Assembly: GCF_037325665.1 (NCBI RefSeq)
Contig: NC_090246.1
Coordinates: 88,568,063 to 88,632,062 of the forward strand
Origin: Littorina saxatilis
Taxonomy: Eukaryota; Mollusca; Gastropoda; Littorinimorpha; Littorinidae
Direction: 5' to 3'
Length of the DNA: 64,000 nucleotides
In this document: in pieces, positions 1 through 10,354 of the stretch
How the letters are laid out: each line of letters starts with the position of its first letter
Numbering within the stretch: position 1 is the first letter of the stretch
Notes under the pieces: model-generated
Told to the model about the DNA's origin: nothing
Database searches by the model: none
The model's input: the letters and a program-made list of their open reading frames with translations, nothing else
Position numbers and translations under genes: made by a program

Positions 1-18
1 TGGTAAAAGGGACTAGGC

Positions 19-50
<32 letters not shown>

Positions 51-51
51 C

Positions 52-82
<31 letters not shown>

Positions 83-232
83 AAAAAAAGAGAGAGAGAG
101 CGTACTTGCGCGCGTGCATGCGTGCTTGCGTGCATGCGTACGTGTGTGTAAGATCGATTCCGGGGAAACTACTGGACATGAAACTGTACATACATTTTTT
201 GAAAGGTAATATCCACAGATAGATTTTTCCTT
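1..232. repeat. (GA)n microsatellite and diverged repeat remnant
   Basis: Positions 19-100 are almost pure GA. Positions 150-180 weakly match the segment that follows the TG tract in the ~0.85 kb repeat of this window (ACTACTGGAC core), so this is probably an old fragment of it. No gene is seen. Confidence 0.6.
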
Positions 233-234
233 TT

Positions 235-1024
235 TATATTTAGTCAAGTTTTGACTAAATATTTTAACATCGAGGGGGAATCGAAACGAGGGTCGTGGTG
301 TATGTGCGTATGTGTGTGCGTGCGTGTGTGTGTGTGTGTAGAGCGATTCAGACTAAACTACTGGACCGATCTTTATGAAATTTGACATGAGAGTTCCTGG
401 GTATGAAATCCCCGAACGTTTTTTTCATTTTTTTGATAAATGTCTTTGATGACGTCATATCCGGCTTTTCGTGAAAGTTGAGGCGGCACTGTCACGCCCT
501 CATTTTTCAACCAAATTGGTTGAAATTTTGGTCAAGTACTCTTCAACGAAGCCCGGGGTTCGGTATTGCATTTCAGCTTGGTGGCTTAAAAATTAATTAA
601 TGACTTTGGTCATTAAAAATCGGAAAATTGTAAAAAAAAATAAAAATTTATAAAACGATCCAAATTTACGTTTATCTTATTCTCCATCATTTGCTGATTC
701 CAAAAACATATAAATATGTTATATTCGGATTAAAAACAAGCTCTGAAAATTAAATATATAAAAATTATTATCAAATTTTTTTTTCGAAATCAATTTAAAA
801 ACACTTTCATCTTATTCCTTGTCGGTTCCTGATTCCAAAAATATATAGATATGATATGTTTGGATTAAAAACACGCTCAGAAAGTTAAAACAAAGAGAGG
901 TACAGAAAAGCGTGCTATCCTTCTCAGCGCAACGAATACCCCGCTCTTCTTGTCAATTCCACGTGTTCTGTGAGTTCGACAGCTACTTGACTAAATATTG
1001 TATTTTCGCCTTACGCGACTTGTT
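235..1024 (-). mobile_element. HINE-like ~0.85 kb repeat, copy 1 (subfamily A)
   Basis: Starts with a perfect hairpin (arms ATATTTAGTCAA and its complement), then a TG microsatellite, an AT-rich body, and ends with the conserved CGCCTTACGCGACTTGTTT. Orientation is given with the hairpin as the 3' end. It has no coding capacity. Copy 2 abuts it directly at 1025. Confidence 0.75.
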
Positions 1025-1128
1025 TATATTTAGTCAAGTTTTGACTAAATATTTTAACATCGAGGGGGAATCGAAACGAGGGTCGTGGTGTATGTGCGTG
1101 TGTGTGTGTGTCTGTGTCTGTGTGTGTG
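1025..1128 (-). mobile_element. HINE-like repeat, copy 2, hairpin-side part (split by the Polinton)
   Basis: The hairpin and first TG run are here. The rest of the same copy resumes at 15722 after the Polinton. The two parts together give about 0.81 kb, the usual length in this window. Confidence 0.8.
1123..1128. repeat. Polinton target site duplication, left
   Basis: TGTGTG directly before the TIR and repeated at 15722-15727. Six bp is the known Polinton duplication size. It lies in a TG tract, so by itself it could be chance, but it agrees with the TIR ends. Confidence 0.75.
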
Positions 1129-1347
1129 AGTAGTAGTATTCGCGCACGGACCGGCCCCCATTTTTTTGCGCAATGCGCAATGCGCAAGGGTATGGCCCAG
1201 CATAAAGTTATAGGTTAAGGTGCCTGTGTTTAAGTAGTGATAAGGAGATATTGCGGATAAACGGTTTATTGAGTTTTATATTTTGTCATGTGATTTCATG
1301 TGCCTGTACCTGTTGCTCGGTACTAATGACCACTCCAGCTGGGGTAA
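1129..1347 (+). repeat. Polinton left terminal inverted repeat
   Basis: Matches the reverse complement of 15503-15721, with only a few differences in the outer dozen bases. It begins AGTAGTAG, and AGT-starting TIRs are usual for the family. It includes a short direct repeat GCGCAATGCGCAATGCGCAA, a possible protein-binding site at the replication end. Confidence 0.93.
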
Positions 1348-2053
1348 GCACCATTAAAAAGCAGTAATTCCCCCCCCATTTTCTCCGCGCTTCGCGGAGT
1401 CCTCTCTCTTTAATAGCTATGTAGTTTGGTGCCCTGTCAGGGGAGGTGTCAGGATAAGGTAATAAAAATGGTATCCCTACTCTTTGCGGAGCCCCTTCCC
1501 CGATAAAACCACCAGAGGTGGCCAGCGGTTAGAGAAGTTTAATAGGAGGTGATTTGTCTACCCCGAGGGATGATTAGGGTTTAATGCTTAGATTAGTGCT
1601 AGACAAATGGTGTGGGGTGGGTGTGGAAGTTAGCTCGACTGATGAGAGGGATGGGAGCTGATGTACACATATAACAAAAGTTTTAACAAGTAGACTCAGA
1701 TTGTTGTTTTTTATGTGGGTGTTATAAACATCGGAGGTACATTTTACACCCGAACAAGAGTTGTTCTACAGTCAGTCATACATAATGTTAGGTTAGAGAC
1801 TGATCACGTCTGAGCATTGCACCACAGAGACGCAAGACCTTACATGCTAGACCATGTTGGTTGGTCAGCACTAAAAATAGAAACGGTTGTTCTACATACA
1901 AGGTTTTGCTAGGTACACCAGATAAGATAGGTATTATTTTGTTTTTGATATTTATTTTCTTCGTTGTTGCGGTGTTTAATTTTTTTTTTATTTTGTTGTT
2001 GATAGACTATCTAAGAGGTAGGGTTATATGTGTGGTGGGAATAAAATGTAAGT

Positions 2054-2099
<46 letters not shown>

Positions 2100-2400
2100 C
2101 CGATCACACACACACACACACACACATACACACACACACACATGCGCGCGCGTTTACACAAGTACTTCCAAACAAGAAGGTAAAAAAGTCAGACGTAAAG
2201 AGTAACAAAACAATACATAAAACTGCTCACGGTAGCATTCAAGAGTTATACAGACACATAGTTATTAACTTTTCCAATATGATCATTTTATTATAAAAGT
2301 GACAGCAGTCTTTTGAATATTAAAAATAAAAAAAAATTAACATTTTGCAGACACATACATTAAACCAAAAAAAATCCAAATCATGATTGTCAATTTAAAG
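1348..2400. other. Polinton left subterminal region without a recognisable gene
   Basis: Holds a GC-rich palindromic motif around CGCGCTTCGCGGAG (1386), a block at about 1795-1890 that is repeated just upstream of the polymerase leader (10150-10240), and two CA microsatellites (2057-2150). A Pro-poor, His/Thr-repeat frame here is microsatellite translation, not a gene. Confidence 0.6.
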
Positions 2401-2419
2401 GAACGAGGTGGTCCCCGGA

Positions 2420-2725
2420 TTAGTTGTCAACTTCATAACCACTTCTTGGTGTCACAGGAAGAGGATTTACGGTTGTGGTAGGACAGTAAACCGGACATGT
2501 GGAATACAGGGGTCGCTGCAGCTGCTGAGGGTATTCCTCGCTTTGTGTCGAAGCCGTGGCTGTGGTTGATGGTGTTGAACAGTAGTAGTCTGACGGCGGA
2601 CACTCTGTGTGATTTTTCGGATGTTTTTCCTCCTGCTTCTCCTCTGTGGGTGACAGAGAAGATACCTGTTGGTGGAAGTCTTCTTTGAGTTTTTTCTGCA
2701 CTCTAAGCAGTTTAAGGGTCATCAC
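2420..2725 (-). CDS. Unrecognised short ORF in the Polinton, next to an integrase piece
   Basis: An open frame of about 100 codons starting GTG/ATG right after an integrase C-terminal piece. The product is rich in Gln, Ser, Thr and Pro after a Lys/Leu-rich start (MTLKLLRVQKKLKEDF). No family is recognised. Its position at the end of the left-half cluster would suit a small structural or accessory protein, but it may equally be a chance frame. It belongs to the element, not the host. Confidence 0.3.
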   Translation of the reverse strand: MMTLKLLRVQKKLKEDFHQQVSSLSPTEEKQEEKHPKNHTECPPSDYYCSTPSTTATASTQSEEYPQQLQRPLYSTCPVYCPTTTVNPLPVTPRSGYEVDN

Positions 2726-3154
2726 ATTAAAACTTTGTCAATAGGATACATTTCTTTCTCTCCTATTTTTTGTAGTTTTTCTTTGTAAAAAAACTACCTT
2801 GTAGTTCTTCTGCGTGAGCGTCTTTCAGCTTATGGGTTACTGGCGTTGTTTTCAACACACTGCTAACTGTAAATAATTCTTCTGTCCTCGTAGGTAAATA
2901 ACTTTTTTTTAAAGAGTCACCGTGTTTTACTTAGTCTCACACGATCACCAACCTGTAGCCTACCTTTGGGTGTTTTCTTTGGGGGTTGTCCGTACAAAAC
3001 TTACCAAACTTCTTCGTTGTTTCTTCGTTAGCGAGGCAAACTTTAACAGGTGCTGTTTTATACTTCTGTGAAACGAATGGTTATACGCGTGTACCAGGTG
3101 TTGTAATTCTTCTACATATCTTACACGATTAGTGTGTGTAAAAAAGCGACACAT
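2715..3154 (-). pseudogene. Polinton integrase, C-terminal piece (unit A)
   Basis: Fossil part. Carries the end of the integrase core region (VEELQHLVHAYNHSFHRSIK) and the SH3-like C-terminal domain (VGDRVRLSKT type). No catalytic core is seen in this piece. It is one of several partial copies in the tandem block 2715-8910. Confidence 0.7.
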
Positions 3155-3385
3155 TTTCTCTTTTTAAGGGGCGCTCCCATAACTTGACGTGGGGCGACTT
3201 TCGTATTTAACAATGTTGGGTTATAGTAACCGAGGTCGTTGAAGGTAGACACACCAGCCGGTTCCTGGTAGCAGTTTTCAAACAGATTGCTGCTCTCCGA
3301 GTATTTGACAGGTGTGTGAGGTAGTTCGTCTGCTGGTGTTTCTTCTTTTTGTTCTGGACTCTTCTGACACGTCTGGTGGTTTTTT

Positions 3386-3598
3386 TTAAACTTCTATAGC
3401 TACAACTTCTGTTTGTGTTTTAAGTCGCTTCAACAGTCTTTCTCGGACTTTGATCAGGCGAGTAAATTCTTTACTGGCCAAGACCACCCCTCTTTGACTT
3501 GGTCGCACGCGTCTGTTCTTTCTGTTTCCTTGGTGAAAACCAAGGAAACATATCAGGTTCGGGTAGCGGTGAGCTAAACAGAGGCTCTTTCTCGTCAA
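3386..3598 (-). CDS. Unrecognised small Polinton ORF (unit A)
   Basis: About 70 codons, very basic (Arg/Lys-rich), with a matching longer frame at 6800-7192 in unit C. No domain is recognised. The two units keep the same sequence, which shows a shared origin rather than function. It could be a small virion or core protein, as Polintons often encode several unassigned basic proteins. Confidence 0.35.
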   Translation of the reverse strand: MTRKSLCLAHRYPNLICFLGFHQGNRKNRRVRPSQRGVVLASKEFTRLIKVRERLLKRLKTQTEVVAIEV

Positions 3599-3899
3599 AC
3601 ATCTCTTTTGTCGTTCTCAGCAACAACAACAACAAAAGTGTTAAACAACTTTTACCTCTAGGAGACTGTCTTTGTAGACTGTAGTGTAGAGTAGGCGGTG
3701 TTGTCTTGTGGCTCGATCAGGGAATTTAGTAAAAAAAAATTAGCCAACACCATCTTTATATATAACCTCCTTACACTATGACATCAGTTACTATTTTTTA
3801 CAACAACAGCTTTAGACTTGTTGCGTTAACGCATCTCTAAAAAAGTGCTATGAACTTACGGTCATTTACAACAGGGTTTTGGGGGGTTAAAAAATAGAA

Positions 3900-4288
3900 A
3901 TTATGTCACGGAGCCTTGTACCTTGACTCTTTTTGATGATGAAATACATTGCAAACAAACCACAAGTAGAACTTAACATCCCCTGTAATACCTGTTCGTT
4001 GGTTTTAGAACACAAACCAATGACGCATAAAAAACAAACACCTTCAATGTCTTTGTGATTCGGTTTAAAACCAAAACTATCAAAATATTCAATATTCCCC
4101 TAACCAGCATAATACACACCAAACCAATGAGACCCAACCTTATGTGCTGGGTCTGTGTTTATGACGTAAGACGAGGGGTGAAGTAAATTTATCTCAGAAG
4201 GAAGTTGGTCTCTGGTGTAAACACCCATAAACGACCGTCTTGCCACGGGGTGTCTTAACAGTAGGCGAGAGATCTCTAGTCCATTCAT
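3900..4288 (-). pseudogene. Polinton adenain-like cysteine protease piece (unit A)
   Basis: Fossil part. Shows the family pattern in which NTDPAHKVGSHW carries the catalytic His and is followed by a YYAG stretch. In Polintons this protease is thought to mature the capsid. It is a partial copy in the tandem block. Confidence 0.7.
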
Positions 4289-4299
4289 GATGTAAAATC

Positions 4300-4890
4300 A
4301 GTGATAACCTGCCTACTCCGATCATTTTCTAGCAACGAGGCCATTTCTGCATACACAATAACGTGAACAGGCTCTACCAGGGGTGCACTAAACTTTTAGT
4401 CCCAGACGCAAACTCCCACAGTAGTATTCATAGACAATTCTGTTACCGGCGTCACCAACACCCACTCCTGTTCCTGCGGTCAAACTAAAGAAACTTCCCA
4501 CATACTGTCTGTTTTCAAAAGTCTGGTGTTAGTGGTTTTGCAGGGGCTTGTTTTCCATCAACATAGAGGCAGAGAAAATTCAAGTTGTGGGTTTTAAAAG
4601 TTGAATGGGTTTTTTTTTTTTTTTTTTGTGTAGCTACCGTTAAACGCAGCGCTCTCTACTAGTCCTACTACAACGCGTGTTGGTGGCTGCCTGAGAAACA
4701 AATTGTCTAAAACAGCACTATGGTTTCCACGCGGGATCCCGTAAGATTTCATAACTACTCTTTTTAGAGGGTATTTGGCTGTGGACCTCTCCAGGGCTTT
4801 TGCGTGAACAAGACTTACAGCTGGATTTAGTTTTGCTTTTCTGACAAACAAAGAGGCGTGTGTAACCACCGTTAGGTAAGCAGGGTTAAT
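4300..4890 (-). pseudogene. Polinton major capsid protein piece (unit A)
   Basis: Fossil part. Contains the conserved capsid stretch with NPAVSLVHAKALE, KYPLKRVVMKSY and PTRVVVGLVESAAFNGS, which matches the double-jelly-roll major capsid proteins of animal Polintons (often annotated F54H12.2-like). Partial and broken. Confidence 0.75.
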
Positions 4891-5176
4891 CCGTGGCTCA
4901 TCACATTAAAACTTTGTCAATACGATACATTTCTTTCTCTCCTACGTTTTGTAGTTCTTCTTTGTAAAAAAAAAACTACCTTGTAGTTATTTTGCGTTAG
5001 CGTCTTTCAGCTTATCGGTCACTGGAGTTGTTTTCAACACACTGCTAACTTTGTGGCTCGCTCAGGGGGTTTAGTAAAAAAAAATAAAATTAGACAACAC
5101 CATCTTTATACATAACCTCCTTACACTATGACATCAGTTACTATTTTTTACAACAACAGCTTTTAGACTTGTTGCG

Positions 5177-5648
5177 TTAACGCATCTTTGAAAAAAGTGC
5201 TATGAGCTTACGGTCATTTACACCGGGGTTTTGGGGGTTAAAAATAGAAATGATGTCACGGAGTCTTGTACCTTGACTCTTTTTGATGATGAAATACATT
5301 GCAAACAAACCACAAGTAGAACTTAACATCCCCTGTAATACCTGTTCGTTGGTTTTAGAACACAAACCAATGACGCATAAAAAAAACAAATAAAAAAACA
5401 CCTTCAATGTCTTTGTGATTCGGTTTAAAACCAAAACTATCAAAATATTCAATATTCCCCTGACCAGCATAATACACACCAACCCAATGAGACCCAACCT
5501 TATGTGCTGGGTCTGTGTTTATGCCGTAAGACGAGGGGTGAAGTAAATTTATCTCAGAAGGAAGTTGGTCTCTGGTGTAAACACCCATAAACGGCCGTCT
5601 TGCCAAGGGGTGTCTTAACAGTAGGCGAGAGATCTCTAGACCATTCAT
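5177..5648 (-). pseudogene. Polinton adenain-like cysteine protease piece (unit B)
   Basis: Fossil part, the fullest protease copy in the block. Visible are the start MNGLEISRLLLRHPLARRPF, the His-containing GSHWVGVYYAG, and GNIEYFDSFG with the acidic residue expected after the His. It directly follows a capsid piece on the minus strand, the usual order in these elements. Confidence 0.75.
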
Positions 5649-6326
5649 GATGTAAAATCAGTGATAACCTGCCTACTCCGATCAATTTCTAGCAACGAGT
5701 CCATTTCTGCATACACAATAACGTGATCAGGTTCTGTCAGGGGTGCACTAAACTTTAGTTCCAGACGCAAACTCCCACAGCGCATCAGCTCAATCTGATC
5801 TCCACCCAACATTGACGGTGACAGGTCAAATACATACAGCGTATAGCCTCCGGAGTAGTCTTCATAGACAATTCTGTTACCGACGTCACCAACACCCACC
5901 CCTGTTCCTGTGGTCAAACTAAAGAAGCTTCCCACATACTGTCTGTTTTCAAAGTCTGGTGTTAGTGGTTTTGCAGGGACTTGTTTTCCATCAACATAGA
6001 GGCAGAGAAAATTCAAGTTGTGGGTTTTAAAAGTTGAATGGCTTTTTGGTGTAGCTACCGTTAAACGCAGCGCTTTCTCCCAGTCCTACTACAACGCGTC
6101 TTGGTAGCTACCTGAGAAACAAGTTGTCTAAAACAGCACTAAGGTTTCCACGCGGGATCCCGTAAGATTTCATAACTACTCTTTTTAGAGGGTATTTGGC
6201 TGTGGAGCTCTCTAGGGTTTTTGTGTGAGCAAGACTTACAGCTGGATTTAGTTTTGATTTTCTGACAAACAAAGAGGTGTGTGTAATCACCGTTAGGTAA
6301 GCAGGGTTTAGTCCGTGGGTCATCAC
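5645..6326 (-). pseudogene. Polinton major capsid protein piece (unit B, longest)
   Basis: Fossil part. Holds the central capsid stretch (KYPLKRVVMKSYGIPRGN) and the C-terminal jelly-roll end with GGYTLYVFDLSPSMLGGD, ELKFSAPL and VIVYAEMDSLLEIDRSRQV. These are hallmarks of the Polinton double-jelly-roll capsid protein. This unit keeps more of the C-terminal part than units A and C. Broken. Confidence 0.8.
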
Positions 6327-6747
6327 ATTAAAACTTTGTCAATACAATACATTTCTTTCTCTCCTACTTTTTGTAGTTCTTCTTTGTAAAAAAAAATACC
6401 TTGTAGTTCTTCTGCGTGAGCGTCTTTCAGCTTATCGGTCACTGGAGTTGTTTTCAACTCACTGCTAACTGTAAATAATTCTTCTGACCACGCAGGTAAA
6501 TAACCTTTTTTAAAGAGTCGTCGTGTTTTACTTAGTCTCACACGATCACCAACCTGTAGCCTACCTTTGGGTGTTTTCTTTTGGGGTTGTCCGTACAAAA
6601 CTTACCAAACTGTTTCTTTATTAGCGAGGCAAACTTTAACAGGTGCTGTTTTATACTTCTGTGAAACGAATGGTTATACGCGTGTACCAGGTGTTGTAAT
6701 TCTTCTACATATCTTACACGATTAGTGTGTGTAAAAAAGCGACACAT
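6310..6747 (-). pseudogene. Polinton integrase, C-terminal piece (unit C)
   Basis: Fossil part. Carries the core-end motif AYNHSFHRSIK and then the SH3-like domain (QVGDRVRLSKTRRLF, KGYLPAWSEELFTV) that ends IDKVLM. A retrovirus-type integrase is diagnostic of Polintons. The capsid piece of unit B begins immediately downstream. Confidence 0.75.
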
Positions 6748-6799
6748 TTTCTCTTTTTAAGGGGCGCTCCCATAACTTGACGTGGGGCGACTTTCGTAT

Positions 6800-7192
6800 T
6801 TAACAATGTTGGGTTATAGTAACCGAGGTCGTTGAAGGTAGACACACCAGCCGGTTCCTGGTAGCAGTTTTCAAACAGATTGCTGCTCTCCGAGTATTTG
6901 AAAGGTGTGTGAGGTAGTTCGTCTGCTGGTGTTTCTTCTTTTTGTTCTGGACTCTTCTGACACGTCTGGTGGTTTTTTTTTTAACTTCTATAGCTACAAC
7001 TTCTGTTTGTGTTTTAAGTTGCTTCAACAGTCTTTCTCGGACTTTAATCAGGCGAGTAAATTCTTTACTGTCCAAGACCACCCCTCTTTGACTTGGTCGC
7101 ACGCGTCTGTTCTTTCTGTTTCCTTGGTGAAAACCAAGGAAACATATCAGGTTCGGGTAGCGGTGAGCTAAACAGAGGCTCTTTCTCGTCAA
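6800..7192 (-). CDS. Unrecognised basic Polinton ORF (unit C)
   Basis: About 130 codons. The first half has the motif RNRKNRRVRPSQRGVVL-like basic stretch and a Leu/Lys segment (RLIKVRERLLKQLKTQTE) that could form a helix, followed by a Lys/Arg-rich run. A counterpart lies at 3386-3598. No family is recognised. It may be a DNA-binding core protein of the virion by analogy with other elements, which is inference only. Confidence 0.35.
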   Translation of the reverse strand: MTRKSLCLAHRYPNLICFLGFHQGNRKNRRVRPSQRGVVLDSKEFTRLIKVRERLLKQLKTQTEVVAIEVKKKTTRRVRRVQNKKKKHQQTNYLTHLSNTRRAAICLKTATRNRLVCLPSTTSVTITQHC

Positions 7193-7439
7193 ACATCTCT
7201 TTTGTCGTTCTCAGCAACAACAACAACAAAAGTGTTAAACAACTTTTACCTCTAGGAGGCTGTCTTTGTAGACTGTAGTGTAGAGTAGGCGGTGTTGTCT
7301 TGTGGCTCGATCAGGGAATTTAGTAAAAAAAAATTAGCCAACACCATCTTTATATATAACCTCCTTACACTATGACATCAGTTACTATTTTTTACAACAA
7401 CAGCTTTAGACTTGTTGCGTTAACGCATCTCTAAAAAAG

Positions 7440-7868
7440 TGCTATGAACTTACGGTCATTTACAACAGGGTTTTGGGGGTTAAAAAATAGAAATTATGTC
7501 ACGGAGCCTTGTACCTTGACTCTTTTTGATGATGAAATACATTGCAAACAAACCACAAGTAGAACTTAACATCCCCTGTAATACCTGTTCGTTGGTTTTA
7601 GAACACAAACCAATGACGCATAAAAAACAAACACCTTCAATGTCTTTGTGATTCGGTTTAAACCAAAACTATCAAAATATTCAATATTCCCCTGACCATC
7701 ATAATACACACCAACCCAATGAGACCCAACCTTATGTGCTGGGTCTGTGTTTATGACGTAAGACGAGGGGTGAAGTAAATTTATCTCAGAAGGAAGTTGG
7801 TCTCTCATAAACGGCCGTCTTGCCACGGGGTGTCTTAACAGTAGGCGAGAGATCTCTAGTCCATTCAT
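7440..7868 (-). pseudogene. Polinton adenain-like cysteine protease piece (unit C)
   Basis: Fossil part with GSHWVGVYYDG and GNIEYFDSFG. Sister copy of the unit A piece. Partial. Confidence 0.7.
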
Positions 7869-7879
7869 GATGTAAAATC

Positions 7880-8460
7880 AGTGATAACCTGCCTACTCCG
7901 ATCATTTTCTAGCAACGAGGCCATTTCTGCATACACAATAACGTGAACAGGCTCTACCAGGGGTGCACTAAACTTTTAGTCCCAGACGCAAACTCCCACA
8001 GTAGTATTCATAGACAATTCTGTTACCGGCGTCACCAACACCCACTCCTGTTCCTGCGGTCAAACTAAAGAAACTTCCCACATACTGTCTGTTTTCAAAA
8101 GTCTGGTGTTAGTGGTTTTGCAGGGGCTTGTTTTCCATCAACATAGAGGCAGAGAAAATTCAAGTTGTGGGTTTTAAAAGTTGAATGGTTTTTTTTGTGT
8201 AGCTACCGTTAAACGCAGCGCTCTCTACTAGTCCTACTACAACGCGTGTTGGTGGCTGCCTGAGAAACAAATTGTCTAAAACAGCACTATGGTTTCCACG
8301 CGGGATCCCGTAAGATTTCATAACTACTCTTTTTAGAGGGTATTTGGCTGTGGACCTCTCCAGGGCTTTTGCGTGAACAAGACTTACAGCTGGATTTAGT
8401 TTTGCTTTTCTGACAAACAAAGAGGCGTGTGTAACCACCGTTAGGCAAGCAGGGTTAATC
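7880..8460 (-). pseudogene. Polinton major capsid protein piece (unit C)
   Basis: Fossil part, nearly the same as unit A, with NPAVSLVHAKALE and PTRVVVGLVESAAFNGS. Partial and broken. Confidence 0.75.
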
Positions 8461-8469
8461 CGTGGCTCA

Positions 8470-8947
8470 TCACATTAAAACTTTGTCAATACGATACATT
8501 TCTTTCTCTCCTACGTTTTGTAGTTCTTCTTTGTAAAAAAAACTACCTTGTAGTTATTTTGCGTTAGCGTCTTTCAGCTTATCGGTCACTGGAGTTGTTT
8601 TCAACACACTGCTAACTGTAAATAATTCTTCTGTTCACGCAGGTAAATAACCTTTTTTAAAGAGTCGCCGTGTTTTACTTAGTCTCACACGATCACCAAC
8701 CTGTAGCCTACCTTTGGGTGTTTTTCTTTGGGGGTTGTCCGTACAAAACTTACCAAACTGTTTCTTTGTTAGCGAGGCAAACTTTAACAGGTGTTGGTTT
8801 TATACTTCTGTGAAACGAATGGTTATACGCGTGTACCAGGTGTTGTAATTCTTCTACAAATCTTACACGATTAGTGTGTGTAAAAAAGCGCCACATTTTC
8901 TCTTTTAAGAGGAACCCTTGTTCTGATTTCCCCCTGATCTGTTCCAT
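8470..8947 (-). pseudogene. Polinton integrase, C-terminal piece (unit D)
   Basis: Fossil part containing HAYNHSFHRSIK and the start of the SH3-like domain. Unit D resembles unit B at its left edge, which shows that two-unit blocks were duplicated. Confidence 0.65.
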
Positions 8948-8995
8948 GAGTGACTTGTCTTTCTTTCATGCATCAGTCAATAACCACTCTGGTTT
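8908..8995 (+). repeat. Displaced fragment of the Polinton polymerase gene
   Basis: A short stretch here matches pieces of the polymerase gene at about 10985-11145, for example GGAACCCTTGTTCTGATTTC and CATGCATCAGTCAATAACCA. It sits between the unit D integrase piece and the ATPase gene, so part of the polymerase region was copied into the left half. Confidence 0.75.
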
Positions 8996-9005
8996 GCGGA
9001 CATGG

Positions 9006-9626
9006 TTATTTTTGAAGGTACACTACAGGGTGCTCTGGTGGGAAAAGTTTTGTCCTCAGACGAAGATGATCGGGTGGCTCTTGTCGCAAGTCAAACAGCA
9101 AATAACCGTGAGGCATAGAAGTCGCATCTTTAAATGCCTCTTGGACATACTTTAGCTTCCCAGGGTACATCTGCTTGGCCAGATGGGTGATCTGTGAAGC
9201 ATCCCGTGGGTTTTTAAACACCACCAGGTAGTGACTGTTCAAACTGATCGTCCTCTGCTCTTTGTTTTTTCCAAACAGGTTCTGTACAATATACATTACA
9301 CTCAGATTCCGATGATGACTTTCTTTGGTGAATAGTTGTGTGACCTTGTCGTTTGTCTCACTCATCAAATCATCAATGATGACCAGTCGCCTTTTGACCC
9401 CTGTCCACTGTTCCACGTCGGGTAAACCCTCCACAAACGTCACATGTCTCATCTCATTGTAACCAGACTGCCACGCCCCATAACACCAAATCAATTCCTC
9501 TGGAGGGGGTGTCATCATATCTTGTAAGTGATTCAAATATTGTTTGACAAAATGAGTCTTCCCACTCCCTGTGGGACCGGCAATCACACAGGTAAAAGGA
9601 TGTTTCCACCTTGGATCCATTTTCAC
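9006..9626 (-). CDS. Polinton FtsK/HerA-type genome-packaging ATPase
   Basis: 206 codons, open. Near the N-terminus is a Walker A motif GPTGSGKT (residues about 17-24). RRLVIIDDLM is the Walker B strand with its acidic pair, and a downstream Asn/Gln strand (MYIVQNLF) fits the sensor position of the A32-like ATPases. In the family this enzyme pumps the element's DNA into a capsid. The start MKMDPRWKHPF lies in the typical place, 15-20 residues before Walker A. It is the first gene on the minus strand and is divergent from the polymerase gene, with a repeat-rich spacer between them. It is an element gene, not a host gene. Confidence 0.88.
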   Translation of the reverse strand: MKMDPRWKHPFTCVIAGPTGSGKTHFVKQYLNHLQDMMTPPPEELIWCYGAWQSGYNEMRHVTFVEGLPDVEQWTGVKRRLVIIDDLMSETNDKVTQLFTKESHHRNLSVMYIVQNLFGKNKEQRTISLNSHYLVVFKNPRDASQITHLAKQMYPGKLKYVQEAFKDATSMPHGYLLFDLRQEPPDHLRLRTKLFPPEHPVVYLQK

Positions 9627-9744
9627 ATACTAAACTAAGATCCTATCCTTATCTTTATTTATTAATTCCAACAAAAAAAAACCATCTACCTTAAATTTTA
9701 TATTCAAAGCTAACTAGTTATGTTAGTCTTTTTTTCTACCATCC

Positions 9745-9778
<34 letters not shown>

Positions 9779-9874
9779 TACACACACACACTCACACACA
9801 CACACACAGTCACACACACACACACTGTCACACACACACACACACACTGTTACACACATACACACACACACTGT

Positions 9875-9905
<31 letters not shown>

Positions 9906-9935
9906 TCACACACACACACACACACACATACACTG

Positions 9936-9975
<40 letters not shown>

Positions 9976-10354
9976 ACACACACACACACTCACACACACA
10001 CACACACACACACTTTCTCTGCGCTTCGCAGAGCCCTCTCTTTTATGGCGCTAATAACTATCAGAGGTGTCAGGATAAGGCAATTAAAATGATAACCCTG
10101 CGCTTCGCGGAGCCCTCTCTCCGGTAAACCTCCAGAGGGGGTCATTGGGTGCTTACGCTTGAGTATTGCACCACAGGGATGCAAGACCTAAACATGTTAG
10201 AACTTGTTGATTGGTCAGCACCTAAAAATAGAAACGCTTAGTTAGAATACGGCGGTGATGCGGTCAACAGGGGTATAAATAAGCTTCTTCTGGGCTAAGT
10301 CTTGAGTGTCTCTTCGACTTTACAAGTGTGAGGTGGTGAAAAAAAAACCCAACT
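9627..10354. promoter_or_regulatory. Divergent spacer between the Polinton ATPase and polymerase genes
   Basis: Holds a CA microsatellite with regular CACTGTCACA interruptions (9750-10010), two GC-rich CTTCGC(A/G)GAGCCCTCTC blocks (10022 and 10092) also found near both TIRs, a block shared with 1795-1890, and a TATA-like box at 10274. It is likely the control region for both directions, by inference. Confidence 0.5.
10274..10281 (+). promoter_or_regulatory. TATA box for the Polinton polymerase gene
   Basis: TATAAATA, about 80 bases upstream of the leader ATG (10355) and in the right direction. No other TATA match as good is seen in the spacer. Confidence 0.5.

Larger units (their letters stand above)
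2720..8908. repeat. Tandem partial duplications inside the Polinton (units A-D)
   Basis: Four units begin with the same junction sequence (CATCACATTAAAACTTTGTC) at about 2720, 4900, 6320 and 8467. Units A and C are near-identical and so are the starts of B and D, giving a higher-order period of about 3.6 kb. Each unit holds integrase C-terminus, capsid and protease pieces. Confidence 0.85.

Noticed and set aside
9006-9626. A host P-loop ATPase
   Set aside because: It lies inside the Polinton TIRs, next to capsid and protease pieces, and has the short A32-like layout, so it is assigned to the element.
9710-10127. His/Thr and Cys/Val repeat proteins on both strands
   Set aside because: Both come from a CA/TG microsatellite. 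No unique protein sequence is present.
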